Assembly (NCBI RefSeq): GCF_903819165.1
Contig: NZ_CAIJCS010000026.1
Span: 62,001 to 126,000 of the forward strand
Reading direction: 5' to 3'
DNA from: Aedoeadaptatus nemausensis
GTDB lineage: Bacteria > Bacillota > Clostridia > Tissierellales > Peptoniphilaceae
Length of the DNA: 64,000 nt
This document shows, piece after piece, positions 42,749 to 51,644 of this stretch; the first letter of the stretch is position 1; the number at the start of each line of letters is the position of its first letter. The notes under the pieces are model-generated. The model saw nothing but the letters and a program-made list of their open reading frames with translations, had not been told where the DNA came from and did not search any database. A program made the position numbers and the translations under genes.

Positions 42749-43861
42749 CTATTTCAGTTTGTCCTTTAAAATAATATCCACGATGCGCTCGGCGGCCTTG
42801 CCGTCGCCGTAAGGATTCACGGCTTGGGCCATGGATTCGTAGGCGCTTTTGTCATCGAGCAGTGTCTTCAATGCGTCGTAAAGTTTTTCTTCATCGGTTC
42901 CCACGAGCTTTGCAGTCTCCGCTTCCACGCCTTCCCAGCGCTCCGTTTCTTCCCGCGCCACGAGGACGGGCACGCCGAAGTGGGGCGCCTCTTCCTGGAT
43001 GCCGCCGCTGTCGGTAACGACGATGTGGCTTCTCGCCATAAGATTGGAGAAGGGAAGATAATCCATGGGCTCGATGCGGTGCACATTGTCGGCGCCGCCG
43101 AGGACGGTTTCGGCGATGGTACGCACTTTCGGATTTAAGTGCATGGGGAAAACCACTTCTACATCGTCGTACTCGTCGGCGATGCGGCGCACGGCGCTAA
43201 ACACTCGCTCCATAGGCTCCCCCAGATTTTCTCTGCGGTGACAGGTCAGGAGAATGACCCGCTTTTCATCGAAGTCGATGGCGTTAAGGGCAGGCTCATC
43301 GAAGACGAAATCTTTCCGCTCCGTATAGGTCAGGGCGTCGATGACGGTGTTTCCCGTAATATAGATTTTATCGTCATCGTATCCTTCTTTTAAAAGGTTC
43401 TGACGATTGGATTCCGTCGGCGCAAAATGATACTCGGCGAGGACGCCGGTGAGTTTTCTGTTGGCCTCTTCGGGATAGGGGGAGTAGAGATTGTGGCTTC
43501 TGAGACCCGCCTCCACGTGGCCGATGGTGACTCGGTGGTAAAAGGCAGAAAGAGCCGCGGCGAAGACGGTAGACGTGTCGCCTTGCACTAATAAAAGATC
43601 GGGCTTCAATTCTTCTAAAACATCTTCCAAGCCTCGAAGGCTTTTGACGGCAATATCCGTCAAGCTTTGGCCGGGGGTAAAGATATCCAAATCGAAATCC
43701 GGTTCGATGTCGAAAATAGCGAGGACTTGATCCAGCATTTCCCGGTGTTGGCCGGTAACGGCGACATAGCTTTCGATTTCTTTTCGCTTTCTCAGTTCCA
43801 AGACGATAGGCGCCATTTTAATGGCTTCGGGCCGTGTGCCGAATACGGAAAGTACTTTCAA
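42749..43861 (-). CDS. wecB: UDP-N-acetylglucosamine 2-epimerase (non-hydrolysing)
   Basis: The 370-residue protein has the family blocks FGTRPEAIKMAPIVLEL, VTGQHREMLDQVL, VQGDTSTVFAAAL, HVEAGLRS and VTDSGGIQEEAP. It makes UDP-ManNAc for wall polymers. It overlaps the WecA/TagO-type gene by 4 bp, so the two act in the same surface-polymer pathway (also called mnaA in Gram-positives). Confidence 0.96.
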   Translation of the reverse strand: MKVLSVFGTRPEAIKMAPIVLELRKRKEIESYVAVTGQHREMLDQVLAIFDIEPDFDLDIFTPGQSLTDIAVKSLRGLEDVLEELKPDLLLVQGDTSTVFAAALSAFYHRVTIGHVEAGLRSHNLYSPYPEEANRKLTGVLAEYHFAPTESNRQNLLKEGYDDDKIYITGNTVIDALTYTERKDFVFDEPALNAIDFDEKRVILLTCHRRENLGEPMERVFSAVRRIADEYDDVEVVFPMHLNPKVRTIAETVLGGADNVHRIEPMDYLPFSNLMARSHIVVTDSGGIQEEAPHFGVPVLVAREETERWEGVEAETAKLVGTDEEKLYDALKTLLDDKSAYESMAQAVNPYGDGKAAERIVDIILKDKLK

Positions 43862-44892
43862 TTTTCTTCCTCTCTCTCATTTAAAAAACCAAGCATCAAG
43901 GCGAGTATGCCGACGACGGCTAAAATGATCAATGCGGTGATCAGGCCGTTTTTTTCGTGCATGGTGCTTACAATATTGCCGATGATGCCGAAAATTACGC
44001 TTACGCTATAAAGGGCGAGGACCGTTTGCTTTTGATTAAAGCCGTGGCGCAGAAGGCGATGGTGCAAGTGCCCCTTGTCCGCTTCGGTGACGCTTTTGCC
44101 CGAAAGCTTTCTGCGGATCATGGCGAAGGTAGTGTCGAAGACAGGCACCGCCAAAATCAGCACGGGAATAAAGACAGTAATAAGTGCTACGGATTTCATA
44201 ACCCCTTGTATGGATAAAAAGCTCAGGGTAAATCCTAAAAAGAGCGCTCCCGTATCCCCCATAAATATTTTGGCGGGATTAAAGTTGAAAGGCAAAAAGC
44301 CGATACAGCTGCCGGCTAAAATGGCGGCAAACATGCTCATCTCTCCGTGATTTAATCGATGGGCCACAAACATCAAGCTGATGGAGGCGATGGCGCTGAT
44401 GCCGCATGCCAGGCCGTCGAGTCCGTCGATTAAGTTGATGGTGTTGGTAATCCCCACTACCCAGAATATAGTGATGGGGATGGCAAGCCATTCCAGATTC
44501 ACGAGGAGATTGGCTCCGTAAAAAGGATTGGTGAAAAAGCTGATTTTCACGCCGCCCACGATTAAAACCACCGCCGCGAGAATCTGAATCCCGAATTTAT
44601 ACCGGGGCGACAGATCGTATTTGTCGTCGTAAAGGCCGGCGAAGGCGATGAGGGAGGCACCGATAATATAGGCGATGTTTTCCCTGTCCAGGGGCAAGAA
44701 CACGAGGACGCCGACGATGGTGGCGAGGTAGATGGCGAGGCCCCCGCTTAGGGGAATCGCCATTTTGTGTACCCGCCTTTCATCTTTCGGTATGTCCATA
44801 AAGCCATGTTTCATAGCCCATTTCCTCACCTGCGGCGTGGCGATAAAGCTGATGATCGCCGCTACTAAAAACGGTAATATCATGGTCTTCAT
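43858..44892 (-). CDS. Undecaprenyl-phosphate GlcNAc-1-phosphate transferase (TagO/WecA family)
   Basis: The 344-residue polytopic protein has the MraY/WecA signatures: KDERRVHKMAIPLSGG, the Asp pair in AGLYDDKYDL, NLIDGLDGLACG and FMGDTGALFLGF, plus the His-rich HLHHRLLRHGF loop. It starts lipid-linked synthesis of teichoic-acid-like or capsular polymers. It sits 3 bp after upp. Confidence 0.94.
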   Translation of the reverse strand: MKTMILPFLVAAIISFIATPQVRKWAMKHGFMDIPKDERRVHKMAIPLSGGLAIYLATIVGVLVFLPLDRENIAYIIGASLIAFAGLYDDKYDLSPRYKFGIQILAAVVLIVGGVKISFFTNPFYGANLLVNLEWLAIPITIFWVVGITNTINLIDGLDGLACGISAIASISLMFVAHRLNHGEMSMFAAILAGSCIGFLPFNFNPAKIFMGDTGALFLGFTLSFLSIQGVMKSVALITVFIPVLILAVPVFDTTFAMIRRKLSGKSVTEADKGHLHHRLLRHGFNQKQTVLALYSVSVIFGIIGNIVSTMHEKNGLITALIILAVVGILALMLGFLNEREEEN

Positions 44893-44895
44893 AAA

Positions 44896-45525
44896 TTATT
44901 TTGTCCCGAAAATTCTATCTCCCGCATCGCCGAGGCCCGGCACGATGTATGCGTTGTCGTCGAGTCGCTCGTCGATACAGGCCACGTAAATATCCACATC
45001 GGGATGGGCTTTTTGAAGCGCTTCCATTCCCTCGGGGGCGGCGAGCAGACAGAGGGCGCGTACGTGGGTGGCGCCTCTATCTTTAACAAAGTTGATGGCC
45101 GCCGCCAGAGAGCCTCCCGTGGCGAGCATGGGGTCGACGATAATAACTTCTCTTCCGGAAACATCCTTCGGGAGCTTACAGTAATATTCTACCGGCTGAA
45201 GGGTTTCGGGATCGCGGTAAAGGCCGATGTGGCCTACGCGGGCGCCGGGAATTAAGTTTAAGAGCCCGTCCACCATGCCGAGGCCCGCTCTTAAAACGGG
45301 AACGATAACGGGTTTTTTCCCCGCCATTTCTTTCCCCGTGGCTTTACCCATAGGCGTGTCGATGACTTTGTCCTGAATGGGCAGATCCCTCGTCAGTTCG
45401 TGGCCCATGAGCATGGTAATTTCTGTCAGTAATTGACGAAAATCCTTACTGGACGTGTTTACGTCCCGAAGGAGCGTCAGTTTGTGTTGAATTAAAGGGT
45501 GATCGGTGACGGTTACTTTTCCCAT
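44896..45525 (-). CDS. upp: Uracil phosphoribosyltransferase
   Basis: The 209-residue protein salvages uracil to UMP with PRPP. It has the PRPP-binding loop [10 protein letters not shown], the [15 protein letters not shown] block and the C-terminal uracil site [17 protein letters not shown]. It overlaps rpiB by 13 bp, in an operon tsaC-ywlE-rpiB-upp whose order resembles the ywl-upp region of Bacillus. Confidence 0.97.
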   Translation of the reverse strand: MGKVTVTDHPLIQHKLTLLRDVNTSSKDFRQLLTEITMLMGHELTRDLPIQDKVIDTPMGKATGKEMAGKKPVIVPVLRAGLGMVDGLLNLIPGARVGHIGLYRDPETLQPVEYYCKLPKDVSGREVIIVDPMLATGGSLAAAINFVKDRGATHVRALCLLAAPEGMEALQKAHPDVDIYVACIDERLDDNAYIVPGLGDAGDRIFGTK

Positions 45526-45956
45526 ACTTCCTCCTCGATAGCTTCCACGCGGCGAATGTGTCGACCGCCTTCAAATGGTTCTTCTAAAAATACGTCGGCG
45601 ATTTCTTTCGTCATGTCGCCGCCGATGGTGCGGGCGCCCATGGAAATCATATTGGCGTCGTTGTGGCGACGGCAAAGGGCTGCGGAATAGGGCTCGGAAA
45701 CCATGGCGCAGCGAATGCCCTTTACCTTGTTGGCGGCGATGCCGATGCCGATGCCGGATCCGCAGATCACAATGCCCCGTTCACATTCACCCCTCGCTAC
45801 AAGCTCCGCCGCTTTTTTTCCGAACTCGGGATAATCTACGGAATCCGTGGAATCCGTGCCCACGTCGACGATGGTGTGTCCCTTTTCTTCCAAGTAGGCT
45901 TTTAGCGCTTCTTTTCTGCGAAAGCCGCCGTGATCGGCGCCCATGGCAATTTTCAT
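45513..45956 (-). CDS. rpiB: Ribose 5-phosphate isomerase B
   Basis: The 147-residue RpiB/LacAB-type isomerase starts [18 protein letters not shown] and has the active-site Cys in [15 protein letters not shown], plus [14 protein letters not shown]. It links ribose 5-phosphate and ribulose 5-phosphate. The start ATG overlaps the stop of the phosphatase gene (ATGA). Confidence 0.95.
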   Translation of the reverse strand: MKIAMGADHGGFRRKEALKAYLEEKGHTIVDVGTDSTDSVDYPEFGKKAAELVARGECERGIVICGSGIGIGIAANKVKGIRCAMVSEPYSAALCRRHNDANMISMGARTIGGDMTKEIADVFLEEPFEGGRHIRRVEAIEEEVWEK

Positions 45957-46381
45957 AGCTCGTCCTCCTCGAATTTTCGCTCGATTTCTTTCATCAGGCT
46001 ATTTTTCGTAAAGCGATAGATGGTCATGTCGGCGCCGAAGGGATCGATGACGTCTTTTTCGGCGAAAGGTTCGATTTTATCTCCGTAAGCTGGCCAACCT
46101 CGCTTTAAGTTCGCGGCCATGGTGTGGGTCATGACGTAGATTTTATCCGCCCACTCCAAATCTTTTTCAGAGAGGGTTTTGGCCTTATGAAAACTTCCGT
46201 TAATGCCCTCTTCAGCGAGCGCCTTTAAGGCGCCGTGGCTCATGCCCTCGCCGTCGTGAGCCGCCATGCCTCGGCTCCTTACGGTGTGGCCGATGTTTCG
46301 TTTGTCCGCTTCCACTTCCGTTAAAACTTTTGCCATGGGGCTGCGGCACGTATTGCCCGTGCAAATGTAAAGAATATTCAC
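45953..46381 (-). CDS. ywlE: Protein arginine phosphatase (YwlE-like, low-molecular-weight phosphatase fold)
   Basis: The 142-residue protein begins MNILYICTGNTCRSPMAK, the P-loop with Cys7 and Arg13. Thr11 is the residue that sets arginine-phosphate specificity in Bacillus YwlE (tyrosine phosphatases have a bulkier residue). The GTG start overlaps the TGA stop of tsaC. The gene partner McsB is not in the window. Numbering and neighbours match YwlE well. Confidence 0.88.
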   Translation of the reverse strand: MNILYICTGNTCRSPMAKVLTEVEADKRNIGHTVRSRGMAAHDGEGMSHGALKALAEEGINGSFHKAKTLSEKDLEWADKIYVMTHTMAANLKRGWPAYGDKIEPFAEKDVIDPFGADMTIYRFTKNSLMKEIERKFEEDEL

Positions 46382-47427
46382 AGTCCTAAAACCACCTTTC
46401 CCCCACATGCCTTTAAGAGACGGTTCATAATGCCGACGCCGAGGCCTCTGAAGTCGAAGCCTTCTACGAAGATCACATCGATATCCTCTATGTCGCATTT
46501 TCTTAAACTGTCGAAAAGATCGTGGGCGATTGTTCCAAGTTGTTCCCGAGAGCCCATGTCGATTAAAAGATCCATTCCCTCATAGGCCTCTTTCGTTTCC
46601 GTCGTGCAAAGTACCGCCGTGCGTTCCGACGGTTCCGTTTCGGCGATGCGCCGATTTATTTCCTTAGCGATGTTTTTCAAGTCCCCGGCGAAAAGAGTGG
46701 CCTCTCCTTTCGGCGCGTAGTGTCTGTATTTTTGACCGGGACTTTTGGGGATGGCGTGATTCGTCGCATCGATGGTCGTCTCGTCGATACCCACTTCCCC
46801 GATAATCGCCTCCAAATCTTCTTTCGTCACGCCGCCGGGCCGGTAGATCACCGGCGGATCCACGGTTACATCCAGCACCGTGGATTCGATGCCAACATTG
46901 CTGTCGCCGGAATCGACGATCATAGGCACTTTCCCCTTCATATCTTCCAAAACATGAGAAAGGCGCGTAGGGGAAGGCCTTCCCGATGTGTTGGCGCTGG
47001 GCGCCGCCACGGGAATGGCCGCCTCTTTTAATATTTCGTGAGCAATGGGATGGGACGGCATGCGAATGGCCACCGTCTCCGACCCTGCCGTTATGCCGTC
47101 GGGTACTATTTCCGACCGCTCAAAAATCAGAGTCAAAGGTCCGGGCCAAAACATATCCATGCAGTCCTTCCCTTTGGGCGGGATTACCTTTACGAGATCC
47201 AGCACCTGCTCGGGATCGGCGATGTGGAGAATCAGGGGATTGTCCTTGGGGCGCCCCTTGGCGGCGAAGATTTTATCCACCGCCTCGTCGTTTAAGCCGT
47301 CGGCGCCTAAGCCGTAAACCGTTTCAGTGGGAAAGATAACGAGTTCGCCGGCCCGCAAAAGGTCCGCCGCCTCTTTAATCTTTTCCCGCTCGTCGATTGT
47401 ATCTATGTGTAAAACTTTCGTTTCCAT
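46378..47427 (-). CDS. tsaC: Threonylcarbamoyl-AMP synthase (Sua5/YwlC type)
   Basis: The 349-residue protein has the YrdC domain (LVIFPTETVYGLGADGLNDEAV, KGRPKDNPLILHI, RMPSHPIAHEIL, SANTSGRPSPT) followed by a C-terminal Sua5 domain (about 230-349). It makes the threonylcarbamoyl-AMP used for t6A37 of tRNA. An extended -10 element (TGTTATAAT) lies about 25 bp before its start, so it likely heads the operon. Confidence 0.95.
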   Translation of the reverse strand: METKVLHIDTIDEREKIKEAADLLRAGELVIFPTETVYGLGADGLNDEAVDKIFAAKGRPKDNPLILHIADPEQVLDLVKVIPPKGKDCMDMFWPGPLTLIFERSEIVPDGITAGSETVAIRMPSHPIAHEILKEAAIPVAAPSANTSGRPSPTRLSHVLEDMKGKVPMIVDSGDSNVGIESTVLDVTVDPPVIYRPGGVTKEDLEAIIGEVGIDETTIDATNHAIPKSPGQKYRHYAPKGEATLFAGDLKNIAKEINRRIAETEPSERTAVLCTTETKEAYEGMDLLIDMGSREQLGTIAHDLFDSLRKCDIEDIDVIFVEGFDFRGLGVGIMNRLLKACGGKVVLGL

Positions 47428-47489
47428 GGATTCCTCCTCAACTGTTCATTATAACACATGGTATCCACCGCTTCGGAGAAATCGAAAAG

Positions 47490-48182
47490 CTAGAGTTCCT
47501 CTAAAAAGGCCAGGGTGAGCTCCATCATGGTCGTCGTGACCACATGGGATGTCATTTCCATACATTCGTACACGAGAGGCACCTTCCCCTTGTGAAGGGA
47601 ACGAATGGCTTCGTAATAATTTTTCTGATACACGGGATTCACCGATTCGTCTACCTCCCCGTTGAGCATAAGGATGGCTTTTTCCACATGTTCCTCTACT
47701 CGATCCACGGGATTCAGTTCGCAAATCTTTTCTTTATAAGGCTCCACGGCCATGGCTTGCCAGTCTCCCATGCCGTTTAACGCCATAACCCCTGCCACAT
47801 CATTTTTCGAAAGGAGCCCCATGGCGGTAAAGCCGCCGAGAGAATGACCGCAGACGATCCGCTTATGGTTCGGAAAAACATCGTCTAAGTATTTCGCCAC
47901 ATCGTCGTATTCCTCGATGTTTTTCAAGAGCACCTCGGGAAGTTTGTTCATGTCGTCGTCATAGGGGTAGCTTCCCCGGGATCCGTGGAGCACTTCTTCC
48001 ACGACGAGGACCGGGTATCCTGCCGCCGCCCAAATACTCGCGCGAAAGCGGGAAGACTCTACGCTGCTTCCCCAGCCATGATAGTAAATCAGGACGATCT
48101 CTTTTTTCACATCCTCGGGTTCGATTAAAAGGGCGGGAATACTTCCTATGTTCACATTCCTTTCCCTTACATTGAAATACAT
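47490..48182 (-). CDS. Alpha/beta hydrolase (YitV-like esterase)
   Basis: The 230-residue hydrolase has the oxyanion motif YYHGWGSS, nucleophile elbow GHSLGG (Ser near 116), an Asp after MLNGEVDESV and a His in SHVV near the end. The substrate is unknown. It starts 1 nt after the ung stop, so both are co-transcribed. Confidence 0.85.
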   Translation of the reverse strand: MYFNVRERNVNIGSIPALLIEPEDVKKEIVLIYYHGWGSSVESSRFRASIWAAAGYPVLVVEEVLHGSRGSYPYDDDMNKLPEVLLKNIEEYDDVAKYLDDVFPNHKRIVCGHSLGGFTAMGLLSKNDVAGVMALNGMGDWQAMAVEPYKEKICELNPVDRVEEHVEKAILMLNGEVDESVNPVYQKNYYEAIRSLHKGKVPLVYECMEMTSHVVTTTMMELTLAFLEEL

Positions 48183-48183
48183 C

Positions 48184-48840
48184 TTATCTCCAATCTATGG
48201 GGGCAAGTCCCCTCTTTGTTAAGTAGTCGTTTGTCTTTGAAAAGCATTTGCAACCGAAAAAGCCTCGGTAGGCCGATAAGGGGGAAGGATGAGGCGCCTC
48301 CAGAATCAAATGCTCTTTATTATGAATGAGGCGCTTCTTTCCCCGGGCATGAGCGCCCCAGAGAATAAACACTACCGGTTCTTCTTTGTTGCCGATAGAT
48401 TCGATGACGCGATCGGTAAAGATCTCCCAGCCGATTTTGCCGTGGCTCATGGGCTGTCCCGATCGCACGGTGAGGGTGGTGTTTAAAAGTAAGACGCCCT
48501 GTTCCGCCCATGGCGTCAAGTCGCCGTCTTCCCTTTTAATTCCCAGATCTTCCTCGAGCTCCTTGTAAATGTTCACGAGAGAGGGCGGAAGTTTCATGCC
48601 CTTCGGCACCGAAAAGGAGAGGCCCTGTGCCTGGCCCGGGCCGTGATAGGGATCTTGGCCTAAGATCACCACTTTCGTTTCTGCAAAAGATGTGAGCCGC
48701 ATGGCGCGGAAAATATTCTGCGCCTCCGGGAAAATCCTCTGATGTTCGTATTCTTCTAAGAGGAGGCGGCGCAGATCCAGGTAGTATAGCTTCTGCATTT
48801 CCTCCGCCATGATCTCGTCCCAATCGTTTCCGAATTGCAT
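48184..48840 (-). CDS. ung: Uracil-DNA glycosylase
   Basis: The 218-residue family 1 UDG has the water-activating loop GQDPYHGPGQAQGLSFS and the DNA-intercalation loop HPSPLSAYRGFFGC. It removes uracil from DNA. It lies 9 bp after the trkA-like gene in a long leftward operon. Confidence 0.97.
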   Translation of the reverse strand: MQFGNDWDEIMAEEMQKLYYLDLRRLLLEEYEHQRIFPEAQNIFRAMRLTSFAETKVVILGQDPYHGPGQAQGLSFSVPKGMKLPPSLVNIYKELEEDLGIKREDGDLTPWAEQGVLLLNTTLTVRSGQPMSHGKIGWEIFTDRVIESIGNKEEPVVFILWGAHARGKKRLIHNKEHLILEAPHPSPLSAYRGFFGCKCFSKTNDYLTKRGLAPIDWR

Positions 48841-48849
48841 AAATCCCCC

Positions 48850-50181
48850 TTAAAGTGAAAAAAGTTCTGTTAAGAAACGCTTCGGTTTCCGGCGTACAAA
48901 TAAATTAAGATCTCCGGCGCTTTCCGGCAGGAGGAAGAGGAGCAGGCGATCTTCCGCCTTTAAGATGGTCTTCCCCTTAGCGAGAATACTCTCTCCCTTC
49001 CGATCGATGCCGCCGATTAAAAAGCCCTCGGAAAGATTCAGCTCTTCGATGGTTTTGCCGCAGGCAAAGGCGTCTTCTTTCAAGGCGATTTCGTAAATAT
49101 CCAAGTTTCCCGCAAAGAGATGGAGGGAAATATCCGGCTGCCCGAATAAATTGTGTTTGATCTTCTGCGAAGCTAAGAGCTCCCCTGAAAAAATCCCCCC
49201 GTTGTGGCTCACATCGACGATGCGCATAAAGCGTTCGTCTCTGAGACAAAGAGCCACATGTTCCATATTGGCATTGCGCGCCGCCGTGGCCGCCAGAAAA
49301 TTATTGGCGTCGCTGGAGGAGGCGGCGATAAAGCCGTCGAACGAGTCCACATCCAGATTATCCAGAATTTCCGTAATAGGCTTGTTCTTCGGAATCGTTA
49401 CATTTCCCCTTCGCTTAATATTGCCGATGGTGACCGTATCCGCATTGAGATCCGAGAGATAGGACTCGATACTCGCCGCGCCCCGGCTGTCGCCATAAAT
49501 TAAAAACTTGCCCTTGCCCTCCTCGTCGAAGGGAAGAATGCGGACGTGGCGCCGTCTGAAGCGGCGGATGGCCTCCATACTTCCGATCATGCGAAGTACG
49601 TCGTTGGCTTCGAGGACCGTATTTCCGTCGGGAACCATGATCTGACCGTCTCTTCGTATGACGACGAGAACCAGATCTTCAAAGGGCCCGATATCCCGCA
49701 CGCGGCGACCGACAAAACCCGGGTGATCGCCGATGTCCCATTTAACGAGGGCGAAGCCGAAGTTTTCGAAGACCTCGGTTTGCATACCCTCTTCGGCATA
49801 GAAAAAGCGATGGACCCGCTCGGCCAAATATTTTCCGTAGTCGTATACGTAGTCGATACCGAATCGTTCCTTTTCCCGTTCCAAAGCTTCCCCGAGACCG
49901 GGGTCGTAGGCGACGAAGTGAACGGGCACATTTAATTGAGCAAAGTAAGCGGTAAGGACTAAGGCTGCGGGGTTGCGGTCGCAAAATACGACGGCATCGG
50001 TCTTCAGTTCTTCTTTATAAAAATCCCGCACATCGTCAAAAAATTCCGCGAAAAACTCCCGGTACTCTTCGTGGCGTCCCCCGTCTCTTTGAATCCTAAA
50101 CTCCACCTCGTGCCCTTCCCTCTCCAAGGTTTGGGCCAGCAGGCGACTTCCCGGTTCCGTTCCGATAATGGTAATGTGCAT
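48850..50181 (-). CDS. Divergent TrkA-like potassium-channel regulatory protein
   Basis: The 443-residue protein has the two-tandem RCK (N+C) layout of TrkA, but the first dinucleotide-binding loop is degenerate: GTEPGSR instead of GGGKLG. The second reads YGDSRGA instead of the usual GGG pattern. The RCK_C segments (PDGNTVLEANDVLRMIG, GKTILKAEDRLLLFLLP) are recognisable. It follows trkH by 8 bp. It may be a nucleotide-insensitive or differently tuned partner of the canonical TrkA upstream. Confidence 0.82.
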   Translation of the reverse strand: MHITIIGTEPGSRLLAQTLEREGHEVEFRIQRDGGRHEEYREFFAEFFDDVRDFYKEELKTDAVVFCDRNPAALVLTAYFAQLNVPVHFVAYDPGLGEALEREKERFGIDYVYDYGKYLAERVHRFFYAEEGMQTEVFENFGFALVKWDIGDHPGFVGRRVRDIGPFEDLVLVVIRRDGQIMVPDGNTVLEANDVLRMIGSMEAIRRFRRRHVRILPFDEEGKGKFLIYGDSRGAASIESYLSDLNADTVTIGNIKRRGNVTIPKNKPITEILDNLDVDSFDGFIAASSSDANNFLAATAARNANMEHVALCLRDERFMRIVDVSHNGGIFSGELLASQKIKHNLFGQPDISLHLFAGNLDIYEIALKEDAFACGKTIEELNLSEGFLIGGIDRKGESILAKGKTILKAEDRLLLFLLPESAGDLNLFVRRKPKRFLTELFSL

Positions 50182-50189
50182 AGTCTCTC

Positions 50190-51644
50190 CTAATCCATTA
50201 AGTGATTGCCGTGAGCCGTGGTAAACAGGCCGAGCACGGTGAAAAATTCCAAGCGTCCCAATAACATCAGGGAAGAAAAGAGCAATTTAAAACCCGGTGC
50301 AAAATTTGAAAAAGTGTTGGTGGGTCCGAGACCGGAAAAACCCGGCCCTACATTGGAAAGGCAGGTGAGGGACCCGGAAAAGGCCGTCAAAAAGTCCACG
50401 CCGGATAAACTTACGATCACTGTAGACACGGCGAGGATCATAAAATATACCACGGAAAAGGCGACGATTCCCAGAATGACCCGGTCTTCTACGATCTTTC
50501 CGTTGACCCGAATGGGCATGACCGCATTGGGATGAATGGATTTAAATATTTCTCGCTTTACGATTTTCCAAAGCACGAGGATACGAATAATCTTCATACC
50601 CCCTGCCGTAGAGCCGGCGCAGGATCCGAAGAAGTAAAGGCCGAGCAAAATACATTTCGAAAATTCCGGCCATAGATCGTAGTCCATGGAGGCGAAGCCC
50701 GATGTGGATATAATACTCGTCACCTGAAAGGCCGCCTCGCGAAAGCCGAGTCCGATCTTCATGCCCGTGGCGAAAATTAAGTTCAGGGCGATGAGGACGA
50801 TAGCGGAAACGACGATTCTTAAAAACAGTCGATACTCCTCGTCTAAAAACATCTCTCGCCAGTGGCCTCCGGCAAGCCGGGAGTAAAGGCCGAAGTTCGT
50901 GCCGCAGATCACCATGAAAATAGACATGGTCACCAAAACCGGCGTGTTGTTCGTATACTGACCCGCGGATGCCACGTGGGAGGAAAAACCCCCGGTGCCT
51001 ACGACGCCCAAAGTATGGATAACGGCGTCGAAAAGGGTCATGCCGCAGAGTTTTAAGAGCACAAATAAAACGATGGTTATGAATAAGTAGATCTTATAGA
51101 GGGCGACGGCGGTATTTTTCATTCTGGGCTCCACCTTGCCGGCGACGGGTCCCGGTGTCTCCGCTTTAAAAATGCGGAAGCCGTTGGTGCCGGCTCTCGG
51201 AAGGAGGGCCAGAGTAAAGACCAAGATCCCCATACCGCCGATCCAGTGGGTCATGCTTCGCCAAAGGACCAAACTTCTGTCTACCTTTTCGATATTGTCG
51301 ATTACCGACGCTCCCGTGGTGGTAAAGCCCGACACAATTTCAAATATGGCGTCGATATAGGTCGGGGTCGCGCCGCCCAGATAAAGGGGCACAGCACCGA
51401 AGAGGGACACGATGACCCAGCCAACGGCGACGATAAAGAGGCCGTCGCGGCCGCGAATCCGTTCGGTCTTTTTCGGCGTAAAATAAAGTACCGCGCCGAC
51501 AAAGGCACAAAAAGCGATGGCGATTAAAAAGGCCATGACGCTCCCGTCCCCGTTGATTTTACCGTAGATTAAAGGCGGCAACATAAAGGCGCCTTCCACG
51601 GCGAGCAGCACGCCTAAAACATTAAATGCCGCGCCGTAATTCAT
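50190..51644 (-). CDS. trkH: Potassium uptake protein TrkH
   Basis: The protein is about 484 residues with four pore repeats; filter-like elements include TTTGASVID, GTGGFSSH, STSGFAS and SNVGPGFSGLGP. I chose the ATG after GGAGGCTTCTTCC, which overlaps trkA by 23 bp; an earlier start lacks support. It takes up K+ with its TrkA partner. Confidence 0.94.
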   Translation of the reverse strand: MNYGAAFNVLGVLLAVEGAFMLPPLIYGKINGDGSVMAFLIAIAFCAFVGAVLYFTPKKTERIRGRDGLFIVAVGWVIVSLFGAVPLYLGGATPTYIDAIFEIVSGFTTTGASVIDNIEKVDRSLVLWRSMTHWIGGMGILVFTLALLPRAGTNGFRIFKAETPGPVAGKVEPRMKNTAVALYKIYLFITIVLFVLLKLCGMTLFDAVIHTLGVVGTGGFSSHVASAGQYTNNTPVLVTMSIFMVICGTNFGLYSRLAGGHWREMFLDEEYRLFLRIVVSAIVLIALNLIFATGMKIGLGFREAAFQVTSIISTSGFASMDYDLWPEFSKCILLGLYFFGSCAGSTAGGMKIIRILVLWKIVKREIFKSIHPNAVMPIRVNGKIVEDRVILGIVAFSVVYFMILAVSTVIVSLSGVDFLTAFSGSLTCLSNVGPGFSGLGPTNTFSNFAPGFKLLFSSLMLLGRLEFFTVLGLFTTAHGNHLMD

